A stretch of DNA of 64,000 nt from the NCBI GenBank assembly GCA_026826555.1, contig JAKSZT010054324.1:7759973-7823972 (forward strand), written 5' to 3'. This document shows positions 1 through 10,997 of the stretch, piece by piece. The translations under genes and the position numbers were made by a program. The notes under the pieces are model-generated. The model did not search any database, was not told the origin of the DNA, and was given only the letters and a program-made list of their open reading frames with translations. Origin of the DNA: Tolypeutes matacus (Eukaryota > Chordata > Mammalia > Cingulata > Chlamyphoridae). Positions within the stretch are counted from its first letter, which is position 1. Every line of letters starts with the position of its first letter.

Positions 1-1013
1 CATCTCTTTATTTGTGATTGGTCTATTGAGCTCTTCTATTACTTCTTGAGTCAGTGTAGATAGTTTGTGTGGTCTAGGAATCTGTCTATTTCATATAGGT
101 TTTCTAAGATGTCAGTGTTTATAGTATCCTCTTATAATCCATTTTATTTCTGTGGGCTCAATTGTATTCCCCCCCATCTCATTTCTGATTTTAGTTATTT
201 GTGCCCTCTCTCTTCTTTTCTTTGTCATTCTAGCTAAAGGTTTGTTTGATTTTGTTGATCTTTCCAAAGAACCAACTTTGGTTTTATTGATTTGCACTAT
301 TGCATTTTTTATTCTCATTACTTTCATCTCTGTTCTAATCTTTGCTGTGTCCTTCCTTCTGTTCACTTTGGGTTTAGTTTGATCCATTTGTGAGTTTAGA
401 TATCTGATTTGAAATCTTTCTTCTATTTTTATGTAATCATTTAGAGGCATAAATTTCCCTCTCAGCACTGGCTTGGGTGCATCCCATAAATTTTGGTATG
501 TTCTGTTTTCACATTCATTCCCATCAAGATATTTCCTAATTTTCTTTGTGATTTCTTCTTTGACACATTGGTTGTTTGTGTGTATTGTTCAATTTCTACA
601 TGGTTGTGAATTTCACAGTTCTCCATCTGTTTTGATTTCTAACTTTATTCCAATGTGGTTAGAGAAGATACATTGTATGATTTCAATATTTTTAAATTTA
701 TTGAGACTTCCTTTGTGACCTAACATATGGTCTATCCTGGAGAATAGCCCATGTGCACTAGAGAAGAATGTACATTCTTTTGTTGTTGGGTGAAGTGTTC
801 TATATATGTCTATTAGGTATAGCTGGTTTAGATTATCTTTCAGTCTTCTATTTCCTTATTGACCATCTGTCTAGATGTTCTATCCATTATTGAAAGTGGT
901 GTATTGAAATGTCCTTCTATTATTAATAGAAATAGAACTATGTATTTCTCCTTCAAATCTGTTAATATTTGCTTCATATATTCATATTTTGGGGGGCTCT
1001 GCTTTTAGGTGTG

Positions 1014-1035
1014 TGTATCTATCTATCTATCTATC

Positions 1036-1082
<47 letters not shown>

Positions 1083-1084
1083 AT
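1014..1084. repeat. (TATC)n microsatellite inside L1
   Basis: About 17 units of TATC with one TATCATC interruption, lying in antisense L1 ORF2 endonuclease sequence. The related L1 at about 17940-17960 has no such expansion, so the array grew after insertion. Confidence 0.97.
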
Positions 1085-1998
1085 CATTATTTCTTCTAGT
1101 TGAACTGACTCCTTTATCAGTATATAGTGTCATTCTTTGTCCCTCATTACAGTTTTTACTGTAAAGTCTATTTTATCTGATATTAATATAGCTACCACAT
1201 CTCTCTTGTGGTTATTATGTGCAGCCTTTCACTTTTAACCTGCTGATCTCTTTGAATTTAAGGTGATTCTCTTGTAAATGGCATAAAGTTATGTCATGTT
1301 TTTTCATCCATTCTGCCAATTTCTGCCCTTTGACTGGAAAATTTAATCTATTTACATTTATAATAACACCTGATTATGCAGGAATTTCTTCTGCCATTTT
1401 GCTTTTTGGCTGTTGTATGCCTTATACCTTTATTTGTTCTTTAAAACTTCTGTTAATGCCTACTTTCATATTTTGTTTATTTTTTTGCAATGTACTATTT
1501 TGAGTACCTTCAAATATACTTCTATTTACATTTTTCAGATATGTAAATTTAACATAATAAATCTATAATACTCATGTGTGACTTGATATGTACTTAAAAC
1601 TTCAATAGCATATACATACACTGTTTCTATACCCCTTTGTCTCCTCACTTTTTTCATTGTTACAAATTATATCTTCATACATTTTAAGCCCAAAGCATAG
1701 ATCTATCATAACTTTTTATGCATTTGCCTTGTAGAATCTGCAAGAAGTAAAAAGAGTAGAGTTACACACCAAAAATATAGTATTAATAGCACTGGCATTT
1801 AAAATTACCCACATGGTTACTTTTATTGAAGATCTTTATTTCTTTAGGCTGGGTCAATTTGCTATCTAGTGTCCTTTTCTTTTAATCTGAAGAACTCACT
1901 TTAGCATTGTTTGTAGGACAGATCCACTGTTGATGAACTTCTTTTGCTTTTGTTTATATGGGAATGTCTTAATTTCTCCCTCATTTTTGGAAGATAGT

Positions 1999-2691
1999 CT
2001 AGCTGAACATAAAAATTCTTGATTGGCAATACTTTTTTTCCATCACTTTAAATATTTTATCCCACTGACTTCTTGTCTCCTTGGTTTCTGATGATAAATC
2101 AGCACTTAATTTTATTGGGATTCCCTTGTACATGACATGTTGTTTGATCATTGCAGCTTTAAGAATTTTCTCTGCATCCTTGGCATTTGACAGTTTGACT
2201 TCTATGTGTTTGGGCATGATTCTCTTTTGAGTTTATTCTTTGGGGGTTCCTTGGGCTTCTTGGGTGTACAATTCATGTTTTTTGTTAAACTTGGTAAGTT
2301 TTCTGCCATTATTTCATTGAATATTACTTTTACATCTTTGTCTCTTCCTTCTTCTGGGACTCACATAATGCATGTGTTGACATGCTTGATATCGTTGCAC
2401 AGGTCTTCTAGTCTCTGTTCATTTTTCTACTTCTCAGCCCAAAATCATCTCAATTGTCTTATCTTTGAATTCACTGATTCTTTCTTTTGTCGGCTCCAAT
2501 CTGCTATTGAAATCTTCTTGGTAATTTTTCATTTCAGTTATTGTGGCCTTCAAATCCATTATTTCTGTTTGATTCTTTTTAAAAATTTCTACTTCTATTG
2601 AGATTCTTTTATTGTTATTTATCATTTTCCTAAAATCCTTTAGTTCTTTCTCCATATTTTCTTTTATCTCCTTAAGTATATTAAAGATCAT
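1999..2691 (-). pseudogene. L1 ORF1 remnant (RNA-binding and coiled-coil parts)
   Basis: Two minus-strand frames lie in ORF1 order. 2691-2434 encodes a charged helical segment of 85 codons, as in the ORF1p coiled coil. 2217-1999 encodes 72 codons that align with the ORF1p C-terminal region seen at 18620-18740, sharing the KEKIL..AA, YKG and LS.D.SSET motifs. Stops and frameshifts separate them, so no functional ORF1p can be made. Confidence 0.8.
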
Positions 2692-2707
2692 TTTTAAAAA
2701 GTATTTG

Positions 2708-2744
2708 ATCGCTTCTCGGCCTTTTGGCTAAGATCAAGTGTAGT
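2708..2744 (+). pseudogene. RNU2 (fragment): Truncated U2 snRNA retro-insertion (first 37 nt)
   Basis: The sequence starts ATCGCTTCTCGGCCTTTTGG and continues without mismatch to the branch-point recognition segment GTAGT(A), matching U2 nucleotides 1-37 or 38 as I know them. It ends abruptly, with none of the rest of U2 and no poly(A) tail. Perfect 12-bp direct repeats AAAAAGTATTTG flank it at 2696-2707 and 2745-2756, and the left one is preceded by TTTTT. This is the expected result of L1 endonuclease cutting at TTTTT/AAAAA. It fits the known class of 3'-truncated, TSD-flanked snRNA pseudogenes. It lacks the Sm site and the 3' domains, so it cannot function as U2. Confidence 0.95.
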
Positions 2745-4184
2745 AAAAAGTATTTGTTCAGTTTGTCCAAAGTCTGTTCCTTTTCATTGATGATTTCTGG
2801 ATTTAATCTTGTTTCTTTGGATAGGGAATTATTTCTTGTTTCTTTGTCTTATAATCTCTTGTTGCACATGGCACATTTTAATATTTTAAGATGTTAACTC
2901 TGGAATTTGGTCCAGAGATGTTGTTCCTTAAGTTTGTATCCAGCTAGTGATATGACAGAGATTTCCTCGAGTGCCAGAAGCTAACAAAAAGAAACAAACC
3001 AATGCAAAAAGCAACCTTCACAGTCTTTGCAAATTGGTCCTAACTTAGCTGGCGCTCCCCTTTAGAGTTTAGCTCTCCTGTTTAGAAGATCATCCTGAGA
3101 CAAAAGTAAAGTACAGGGTCCTCTCAATCTTTTCTGATCCTGTATCTTTTCCTGGGCTTATGCTTGCTCATGGCCCTAGGAATTCCCTTGTTGTGGGTAA
3201 TTCAAATGACCCCTGTACTCCCCATAAAATGGAGTCCCCCCCCAGGGATGCTCTATTTTATTTCCTAATGTAAGTAATCCATTGCCTCAAGCTGCTTTGA
3301 CTTAATTGTTTCTTACACTGGTGTAGCTGTTTGCAAGCTTTTGCCAGTAGATCATTATTCTGGGAGTGTAAGCCAGATATGAGTTTCCTGGCTCAGTCTT
3401 TCAGACTGACACCTGATAGACTGGCCCCAACAGATAGACATCCCAGTATTTGAATAGGAGTTACCTTGCTCCCTCCAGAACAGGGCCAGGAACCCAAAAC
3501 GGGAACACAAGCTGGCTCCACACTGTGCCTGGAAATAGATTGGGGAAGGTCCAACAAGGGTTACATGAGCTTCTCCTACTATTTTTATTGCTGTATATTC
3601 TTGATTCAGCACCTCAAGTTTCTGCAACCCTTTAACTATTTTGCAGAGATATGAGAAAGTTGCATCAATTTTGCTAGTTGTTAAAAGATTCTATGAGGGA
3701 AAGGCATCCTGAAGCATCTTATGCCACCATATTCGTTGACCAGAAGTCGCCAATAAAGTTCTTTTGCTTACATTATCTCAATTGTTTCCTAAAAGAAAAA
3801 ACAAAAAAAAAAAAACAACAAAATAAAACTACAGCCAACTCATGGATGCAGATATGACTAGCCCGACCTTTCATATGAAAAACTTGAGATTCATAAAGAC
3901 CACAATATGCCAAGTAAGATGCATCTCTGACAGACCTGGAGCAGTTAATGTCTGCTGCTAAGGTTTCCACTACAGATGCAAGAAAAAGATCTTTGCATTT
4001 TCTGTCTGTCTGGTTGTGGCAGATTGAAAGGGGGAATACACAGAATTCTAAAAACCTGGGGAAGGGGAAATAATCTTTGCAACTCAGAAAAAAAATGTCA
4101 AGTAAGACCTTTGCCTTCCAGTTATTCCATCAATTTTTTTTTTGGTAAGCTTATTTATGCCAAATATTTTAAATGGATTAGGCA

Positions 4185-4300
4185 GATAACAATAATGCCA
4201 CTAGTTTACATATTAGGAAACTATGGCTTGCTCTAGTTAGTAGCAGAGCTGCTTATGAGCTCAGGTAATCTAAATGCACAGTATTCCATACTATCTTCCT
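4185..4300 (-). repeat. MIR SINE relic
   Basis: The series AGGAAACTATGGCTTG, then TAGTAGCAGAGCTG, then GAGCTCAGG follows the order of the reverse-complemented MIR core. Strongly decayed. Confidence 0.55.
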
Positions 4301-4834
4301 CAGTTTCCTCTTTGGCCAATAGTACTCATGGAATCAGCACACTTGGAGGCTATTTTTTTTTGCCAAAAGATATCATGCTATCAGATTTTTTATACTTATT
4401 TTTTGCTGTTTTTTCAAACTGTAAAAATTATAAGTTGCCTAAACTACTAAAACCCCAATATAGTACTGGTGATATAACATAATAGCAATGCTAGAGTGCC
4501 TAGGGTCTGAGTCAGTAGTAAAGAAGAGAGAACTTGCTGATACTGACAAACAGGCTAGCCACAAGTGGCTAGGTCAGCCTTAGCTGTTTGCTCCAGTGGC
4601 CTGGGGCAGCATATTCTCACACCTGCCACCAGGAGGCAGAGCATACATGACAGTAGCCTTTTTTTTTTTTTTTTTTTACATCTTTAATGGGGGAGGTCCA
4701 GGAGAAAAGGTAGCAATAACTTTGAACTTTTATTGCATTTAATTAATACCATTCAGTCTTGGTCCCTAAAGTTTTCCTTATACTATATCATTTCCTGAAA
4801 CCAAATTAGGTATTCAACACTTTTCTACTTCAAG

Positions 4835-4980
4835 GTGATTGAGTATCAGGGTAACACTTCCTCAGAAGTAAAGATCAGCCTTTGTTCTCCAATATTAATG
4901 GTTACAAAGACCTTGGGAAGTGATTACATTTAAGTTTTATCATTTGAAAAAAGAGGATTACAATAGTATCTATTTCACAC
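4835..4980 (+). repeat. MIR SINE relic
   Basis: ACCTTGGGAAGTGATTACAT is followed by a degenerate CATCTGTAAAATG-like segment and then AATAGTATCTATTTCAC. This matches the MIR order of 'CTTGGGCAAGT...CTGTAAAATG...AGTACCTACCTCA'. Confidence 0.65.
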
Positions 4981-5059
4981 ACACACAAAAACAAAAACAA
5001 GTAGAAGGGTGTATGTAAATGTATTTTGTAAAATGTGAAGGAGTCTATAGGTTTTTTTT

Positions 5060-5205
5060 ATTAATATGTTAATGTGTTAAATATAGGGATAATAATGACT
5101 ACCTCTCAAGTTCATGGAAATTTGAGAAAATTAATGAGATTATATTTATAACACTCTCAGGCTTCTTCACAAATAATTGGTATATAATGTCATGCATAAT
5201 GGATG
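5060..5205 (+). repeat. MIR SINE relic (3' half)
   Basis: GGGATAATAATGACTACCTC, then GAGAAAATTAATGAGATTA, then a degenerate tail match the 3' half of MIR. This could be the displaced rest of the relic at 4835-4980. Confidence 0.6.
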
Positions 5206-6025
5206 ATTACTTATTTACTTTGCATTTGGCACAGTTCATGGAAGCAGTATCTTTTACTGTTTGACTATAAAATTTAACAATGAAGTTTGAAAAAGGACCA
5301 GATTGAGAAATAGTTATTAATTTGATAGACCAAACACCTAGCCATAACAATAATACAATTCCTAGGATGGCCTATTATCTCTGAGATACTGTACTTTAAG
5401 AACACCTAGTTCTTGTCTAGTATTTCTCAAGGTTCTGTGAATTTTTAGAAGGTAGTCTCAGCTGGCTCAGAATGGCAGAGTAGAATGGAATTTAAAGTTG
5501 ATTATTAATCATGTTAGATTCACCAAATTAAACTACTGTTAAAAATAGTAACTGACATTAACAGGAATAAAACTTAAAGGTACTAGACCAACTGTGTATA
5601 ATACTGTCTATAGTGAGAACTGTTAATAATGTTTGGGAAAGGAAGATCTGAAAACCCCCTCTTTGTAGATCTTAAGTGATAGAATAGGTTTGACTAAAGA
5701 AATCTTTGCATTTGATCTTCTGCAAAGTCTCTCTCAGTTTTCTGATTCTTTAATCAGAACTATTTAATACCTACTCTATCCAATGTACTATATCTGTCTC
5801 CTCAAAGAAGTGTTAGATAATGTGTAGTGATCTTTACAAATCTAAAGATTAGTTGAAGTCATGTATTTATAAGACACACATATATAAGGAGAGCCAAAAG
5901 TACGTGATATACATTAAGCACCAAATGAATAATATGGGAAATAAGTACACTGTAAGAGTTTGATGCAGAAGAGATCACTGAGGTCTACAGTATTCAAGTC
6001 TGTAAAGTTGGTAGAACATATTAGA

Positions 6026-8687
6026 GTTTTTTTTTTACATGTGTGTGGTGTAATGTCTGTTCAAATTTTTTTTGCCATTTTTCCACTGGATTGTTTATAT
6101 CTTATTATTTAGTTGTAAGAGTTCTTTATATAAATTATATACTCAAGGTATTTTTCATATATATTATTTTCAAATATTTCCTCCCATTCTGTGACTTGCT
6201 TTTACATTTTCTTAATGTTTTTTTTGTTTGTTTGTTTTTGTTTTTTTAAAGATTTTATTTATTTATTCATTTATCCCCCCCTTGCTGCCTGTGCTCGCTG
6301 GGTCAGCCAACCACGCCACGCGGGCAGGCTTTGCCTTCACCAGGAGGCCCCAGGAACCGAACCCGGGGCCTCCCACATGGTAAACGGGAGCCCTACTGAT
6401 TGAGCCACAGCCGCTTCCCTCTTAATGTTTTTTGAAGCACAAAAGCCTTAAGTTTGATGACATTTAGTTTATCAATTTTTTCTTTTATGGATCACACTTT
6501 TTGTATTGTATCTAAAAACTCTTTACTCACCTCAATGTCAAAAAGAATTTTTACCAACCTATTCTATAAATTTTATAGTTTCACCTTTTACATTTGGGTA
6601 TATTATCTATTTTGAGTTAATTTTGTGTATCGTATGAGGTAAGGTTCTAAATTCATCTTGTTGCGTGTGGCTACCAAGATGCCCGCACCATTTGTTGAAA
6701 AGATTAATATTCTCCCTTTGAATACCCCGGCACCTTTTGTTGAAGAACAATTGATTATATATGCAAAGGTTTCCTTTCGAACTTCCAATTCTCTTCTTTT
6801 GAGCTACATATCTATCCTTATGCCAGTACTATGCTATTTTGATTACTCTATATTTATAGTAAGTTTTGGAAATGAGAGTGTAAGTCCTCCAACCTTGTTA
6901 TTCTTACTCAAAATGATTTTGGCTTTTTGGGGTTCTTGGCGTTTCAATATAAATTTAAGAGACAGATTGTCAATTTCTGCAAAAAGTCTGCTGGTGTTTT
7001 AATAGAGATTACTTTGAATCTATATATCAATTTGAGGAAAATTGCCAGCTTAACAATAATGAACTTGAACATGTAATATCTCTCCATTTATTTAGCTCTT
7101 AAATTCATTCAGCAATATTTTTTAGTTTTCAGTGTAGAAAACTTGAATTACTTTTATTAAATTTAGCCCTAGGTATATTTTCTTTTTCATGCTATTGTGA
7201 ATGGAATTCTTTTCTTAATTTCATATGGTGCATTGCTGTTATATAGAAATTAAATGATTTCTATATACTTATCATGTCTCCAATGACCTTGCAGAACTCA
7301 TTTTTTAGTTCTAGCGTTTTATATGGATTCCTTAGTATTTTCTACATACAGGATCATTTTGCTTTCAAATAAAGGAGATTTTACTTCTTCCTTTCCAATC
7401 TGGATTCCTTTAATTTATTTATATTGCCTTATTGCACTGGCTAGGACCTCCCAATGGATTGTTGAATAGCAGTGATGAGAGTGGATATCCTGGCTTTGGC
7501 CCTAAATTTAGAAAGAACCATTCAATCTTTCACCATTAAGTATAATATTAGCTGTATAATTTTCATAGATGCCTTTTATCAGTTTGAGGAAGAGCCTTCA
7601 TATGTCTTGTTTGTTTACAGTTTTTATCCTGAATGGGTATTAGATTTTTCTCAATTCTTTTTCTGTATATTGAGATGATTAGGTATTTTCATTCTTTATT
7701 CTGTTAATATATTAAATTACATTAATTTACTTATATTTCAAGCCCAACTTTGCATTCCTTCGATAATCCCACTTGTTCCTGCTTTATACTTCTTTTTGTG
7801 TGCTGGTGGATTTGTTTTGCTAAAATTTTGTTAAGAATTTTTGAATTTATATCAGGGATTTTCAAACTATCGTCACAATCTAATTATAAAAATACTGAAT
7901 CCTCCAACGCATGTACATAATATCTTTCCTGTTATTTAAATTTCTTTGATTTCTTTTATTGTTGTTTTGTAGTTTTCCACATGTAGTTCCTGCTGATTTA
8001 TACCTAAATACTTCATTTTTTGAACCACTATATAGCTTTTTTATTAAAAACAAGTTTCAAATTCCAGTTGTTAATTGTTGGTATATAGGAATACAGTTTA
8101 CCTCTCTGTATTGACCTTGTGTCATGTTGCTAAACTCATATTATTTCTAGAAGGTATTTTTAGATTCTTTGGGACTTTCTACATTCCATTCATATTATCT
8201 GTATATTTTGCCATCACTTCTGAAAGATATTTTTCTTAGATATAGAATTCTTGTTCATATATTTTTCTTTCAGCATTTCAACTATGTTATCACATTAACT
8301 TTTGGCCTCCAATGTTTCTGATGAGAAGTCAGATTATTTTTCTCCCATGCATAATAAGTTGTTTTACTCTTGCTGCTTTCAAAATGCTTTCTTTATTGCT
8401 ATTATTCAGTAGTTTGACTATGATGTATCTAGGTATGAATATTGTATGTCTATCCTACTTGCAGTTCATTGAGCTTCTTGAATATCTAAATTAATGAATG
8501 AGTTTTCATCTACTTTGAGAAGCTTTTAACTATTATTTACTGAAATAATCTTTTTTCTAGGAATTCCACTATTCATATGTTGATGGTTTCTCACAGGTCT
8601 CTGAGGCTCTGTTTATTTTTCTTCATATTTTTCTTTCCATTCAGTTTTGTTTTTCTTCAAGTTTGCTGATGATTTCCTCTACCACCT
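6026..8687 (-). mobile_element. L1 A, 3' segment (ORF2 and part of ORF1), old
   Basis: Read on the minus strand this is L1 ORF2 from the distal part back to the linker, followed at about 8200-8687 by ORF1 C-terminal sequence. Collinear landmarks shared with the better preserved L1 C include the 'accatttgttgaa' region near 6690. All frames are broken. The DAS-SINE at 6224-6419 and the LTR at 8688-9218 are inserted in it, and later segments continue at 9219-9307, 10528-10997 and 22015-22620. It is the host for the whole nested tower. Confidence 0.85.
6224..6419 (-). mobile_element. DAS-SINE (tRNA-derived, armadillo type)
   Basis: On the minus strand the element begins with a tRNA-like head. 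GTGGCTCAATCAGTAGGG resembles the RNA polymerase III A box and GGTTCGGTTCC the B box. A short unique body and an A-rich tail (T-rich on the plus strand at the left) follow. Perfect 14-bp TSDs TCTTAATGTTTTTT lie at 6210-6223 and 6420-6433. The sequence is well preserved compared with the surrounding L1. DAS-SINEs are, to my knowledge, restricted to armadillos, so this is the strongest species clue in the window. Confidence 0.93.
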
Positions 8688-9218
8688 TGTCTTAGTTTGC
8701 CATAGGGCAGTCAGTGCAAAGTATCAGAAATAGGTTGGCTTTATAATGAGAAATTTATTAGGGTAAAAGCTTACAGTTCTGAGACCATGAAATGTCCAAA
8801 TCAAGGCATCATTAGAGGTGCTTTCTCACCAAAGTCAGCTACTGTCAATCCTGACTGTTCCATGGGCACAGACTCTCGGGGGTTTTGTTCTTCGGTTCAG
8901 CTGCTAGCAATTCTTGAGAGCTCTTTCTCATTTGGCTGGGTCAAAATGGCAGAGCTCTCTTTTCCTGTCTCTGTCTCTCTCTCTCTGTGTCTCTGTTTAT
9001 ATCAGACACAGCAAGAAGGTGAAGACCCAAGATAATTCATACCTCACTTATGTTGTCCAATCAAAAGCCCTAAAGGGATCTTATCAGGTAACCTGACCAA
9101 AGGCCCCTTAACTGAATTTAATGCAATCAAAGAGCATCACGCCCACAGGAATGGATTAGTTTAAGAACAATAAGAACATAATCTTTTGGGATTCAAAAAA
9201 GAACTTCAAACCGTCACA
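8688..9218 (-). mobile_element. Solo LTR, MaLR/ERVL-like, antisense
   Basis: The plus-strand ends are TGTCTTAGTTTGCC and ACCGTCACA, so the LTR reads TGTGACGG...AAGACA on the minus strand. Flanking 5-mers CACCT and CATCT match at 4 of 5 positions, as expected for an old 5-bp duplication. The start and end resemble the LTRs at 23129-23636 and 33299-35872, and more distantly MLT1. No internal retroviral sequence accompanies it, so it is a solo LTR inserted in L1 A. The short frames in it are not genes. Confidence 0.75.
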
Positions 9219-9307
9219 CATCTCAAAATTGCTGTTGAAGCACTCTAGTGAATTTTTCCATTTCAATTATTGTATTTTTAGCCTCAAAATTTTCATATGG
9301 TTCTTTT
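9219..9307 (-). mobile_element. L1 A segment between LTR and family X copy
   Basis: This short stretch joins the ORF1-like sequence before 8688 to that after 10528. Its last 15 bp (9293-9307) form the left target-site duplication of the family X insertion. Confidence 0.7.
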
Positions 9308-10512
9308 TTTAAAAATAAATTTATTTTTATTTTTAAAAGATACTTAGATTACATAAATGTTACACAAAAAATATAGGGATTCCCATATGCCCCACCTCCC
9401 ACACCTCCCACAACCTCCTACATAAACATCCTTCATTAGTGTGGAACATCACCTGCAATGGATCAACACATCCTGGGGCTTTGTCATTAAGCATGGACCA
9501 TAGTTCACATTGTAGTCCGCACTCTCTCCCACACAGTTCTGCATGTTATATGATGATATAAAATGGCCTATATCTGTCATTTCAATGTCACTCAGGACAA
9601 TTCCCACATCCCAAAAAAGCCCCTGTATTACAACTACTTTTCCCTCTCCCTGCCCCCAGAGTGTCCAGTGGCCACTGGCTCCAAATTAATGTTGTAATTT
9701 CTTCCATTGCTTGAATCACAATATGTCTATAATAGAATACCAGTAAGTCCACTCTAGTTTATAGCTCTTCCCCCAATCCTGAGGAGTCTGGGATGGTGAT
9801 GTCCACTCCACCTCCAATTGAGAAGGGGCTTATATCCCATGGATAAGATGGATGGGATTAGCCTACCTGCAGCTGCAGATTCTCTCCATTCCCTGGGATG
9901 GCTGTTGTCCAGCATCATCTCTCCACCAGGTGTCCTGGGTAAATCCATTGAGCTGTAAAGTAGGAGTTGCAGCTCCACCGAATTTCCGGGCTCAGCTGGC
10001 ACGTGGACAGCCCAAAGACTCCGGTCTCTGGATGTACACCTACAAACTCCAGCACCAAATATAGGTTTGAATAGAAGGGACAGATGAACCATGTGCAGGG
10101 AAGACATATTTGAGTCCAACTCTGTCACTCTCCAGAGCACAAATTCCAAAGTAGGGCCCACTGGCAAGGCACCAAACTCCGGAGCTATTTGCCCTGACAT
10201 AGGACCTGGGTGTCTCCAGAGTCCTCAGGAGCCCCTCTATTTGGGGTGTTATCCACTTTGGAAGTCTATGAGGTCCTACTGAGATGTGTGTAAGCGTTAC
10301 CTCTGGGATGACCTCCCGACTCACTTTGAAGTCTCTTAGCCATATGAACTCATTTGTCTTTACCTTTCTCCGCTTTTATTCAAGGTCTTTTTCCAGTTGC
10401 ATTGCCAGTTGGCACTTGGTAGTAATCCCTTGGTACCAGGAAAGCTCATCCCCGGGAGTCATGTTCCATGCTGGGAGGAAGGTAATGCATTCATATGCTG
10501 AGTTTGGCTTAG
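9308..10512 (-). mobile_element. Family X retroelement, copy 1 (1205 bp)
   Basis: A 1.2-kb repeat with perfect 15-bp TSDs TCATATGGTTCTTTT at 9293-9307 and 10513-10527. On the minus strand its 3' end is an A-rich tail (T-rich at 9308-9345) and the target reads TTT/AAAAG, which indicates L1 machinery. Copies recur at about 33690-34870 (near full length), 48645-48891 and 63737-63961 (5'-truncated), a pattern typical of LINE-mobilised elements. Minus-strand frames of 94 codons (10324-10040) and 148 codons (10200-9754) overlap and have counterparts in copy 2. I cannot name the family. It may be an L1 3' UTR from another lineage or a non-autonomous element. Confidence 0.8.
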
Positions 10513-10527
10513 TCATATGGTTCTTTT

Positions 10528-10997
10528 AAATAATTTACATCTCTATTGGTATTCTGTTATTTTTACTCCACACACCTGAGTATGGACATATTCCCAGCTC
10601 CTTTGCATGTCTTGTAATTTTTTTTTGAAAACTAGACATTTTAGAGAATATATTGTACCAACTCTATATTCTATCTTTCCAGGGGTTGTTGTTGTTACTG
10701 TTTGTTTAGTGACTTGCTTGTACTAATTCTGCAGACACATTCTCCCCCATGGTGTGTGGCTGCTGATATCTCTACTCTGATTGTTTAAAAATCTTGTTCT
10801 TATGTTTATTCTTTGTTTCTTGGAAGTGACCCTGTGGGTCAACATAACTCTATTACCAGACATTAATTGGCCAGAGGTTGTACTCAAATATGCTATGCAA
10901 GCAAGGATTCTACTCTTTGTCTTTGGGTCTATGTTTGGGTTGGGAGATACATTCAAAATTCAGAAAGTTTATAAATGTGACCTGCTTTTTACTTTTT
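10528..10997 (-). mobile_element. L1 A, 5' segment
   Basis: AT-rich sequence continuing L1 A upstream of its ORF1 on the minus strand. Bases 10987-10997 (TTTTACTTTTT) recur at 22004-22014 and are the likely TSD of L1 B. Confidence 0.6.

Larger units (their letters stand above)
1..3755 (-). mobile_element. Old L1 retrotransposon, antisense, cut by the left window edge
   Basis: On the minus strand this reads as a decayed LINE-1. Bases 1-1500 match the endonuclease and linker part of ORF2 found again at about 16900-18300, 1999-2691 carries ORF1 remnants, and 2757-3755 would be the 5' UTR. The minus-strand start near 3755 has a TATGGTGGC core like the YY1-type ATGG motif of mammalian L1 5' ends. 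No frame is intact. The element continues beyond position 1, so its 3' end is not seen. It is older than the U2 fragment that interrupts it. Divergence suggests an L1M-type element, but the subfamily and the exact 5' end are inferred. Confidence 0.85.
3756..6025. other. Non-genic interval with old SINE relics
   Basis: AT-rich DNA with no convincing exon. It contains an A-rich stretch at about 3790-3830, a T19 run at about 4660-4678, a short (CA)n/(CAAAA)n patch near 4978-5000 and three MIR-like relics listed separately. The longest frame (86 codons at 3976-4236) has no recognisable motif. Confidence 0.7.

Noticed and set aside
1014..1084. Direct-repeat array as a CRISPR
   Set aside because: Pure 4-bp units without spacers, in a mammalian genome. 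It is a microsatellite.
9754..10200. 148-codon minus-strand frame as a host gene
   Set aside because: It lies wholly inside a repeat element with TSDs and recurs in copy 2. I keep it only as a possible former element ORF.
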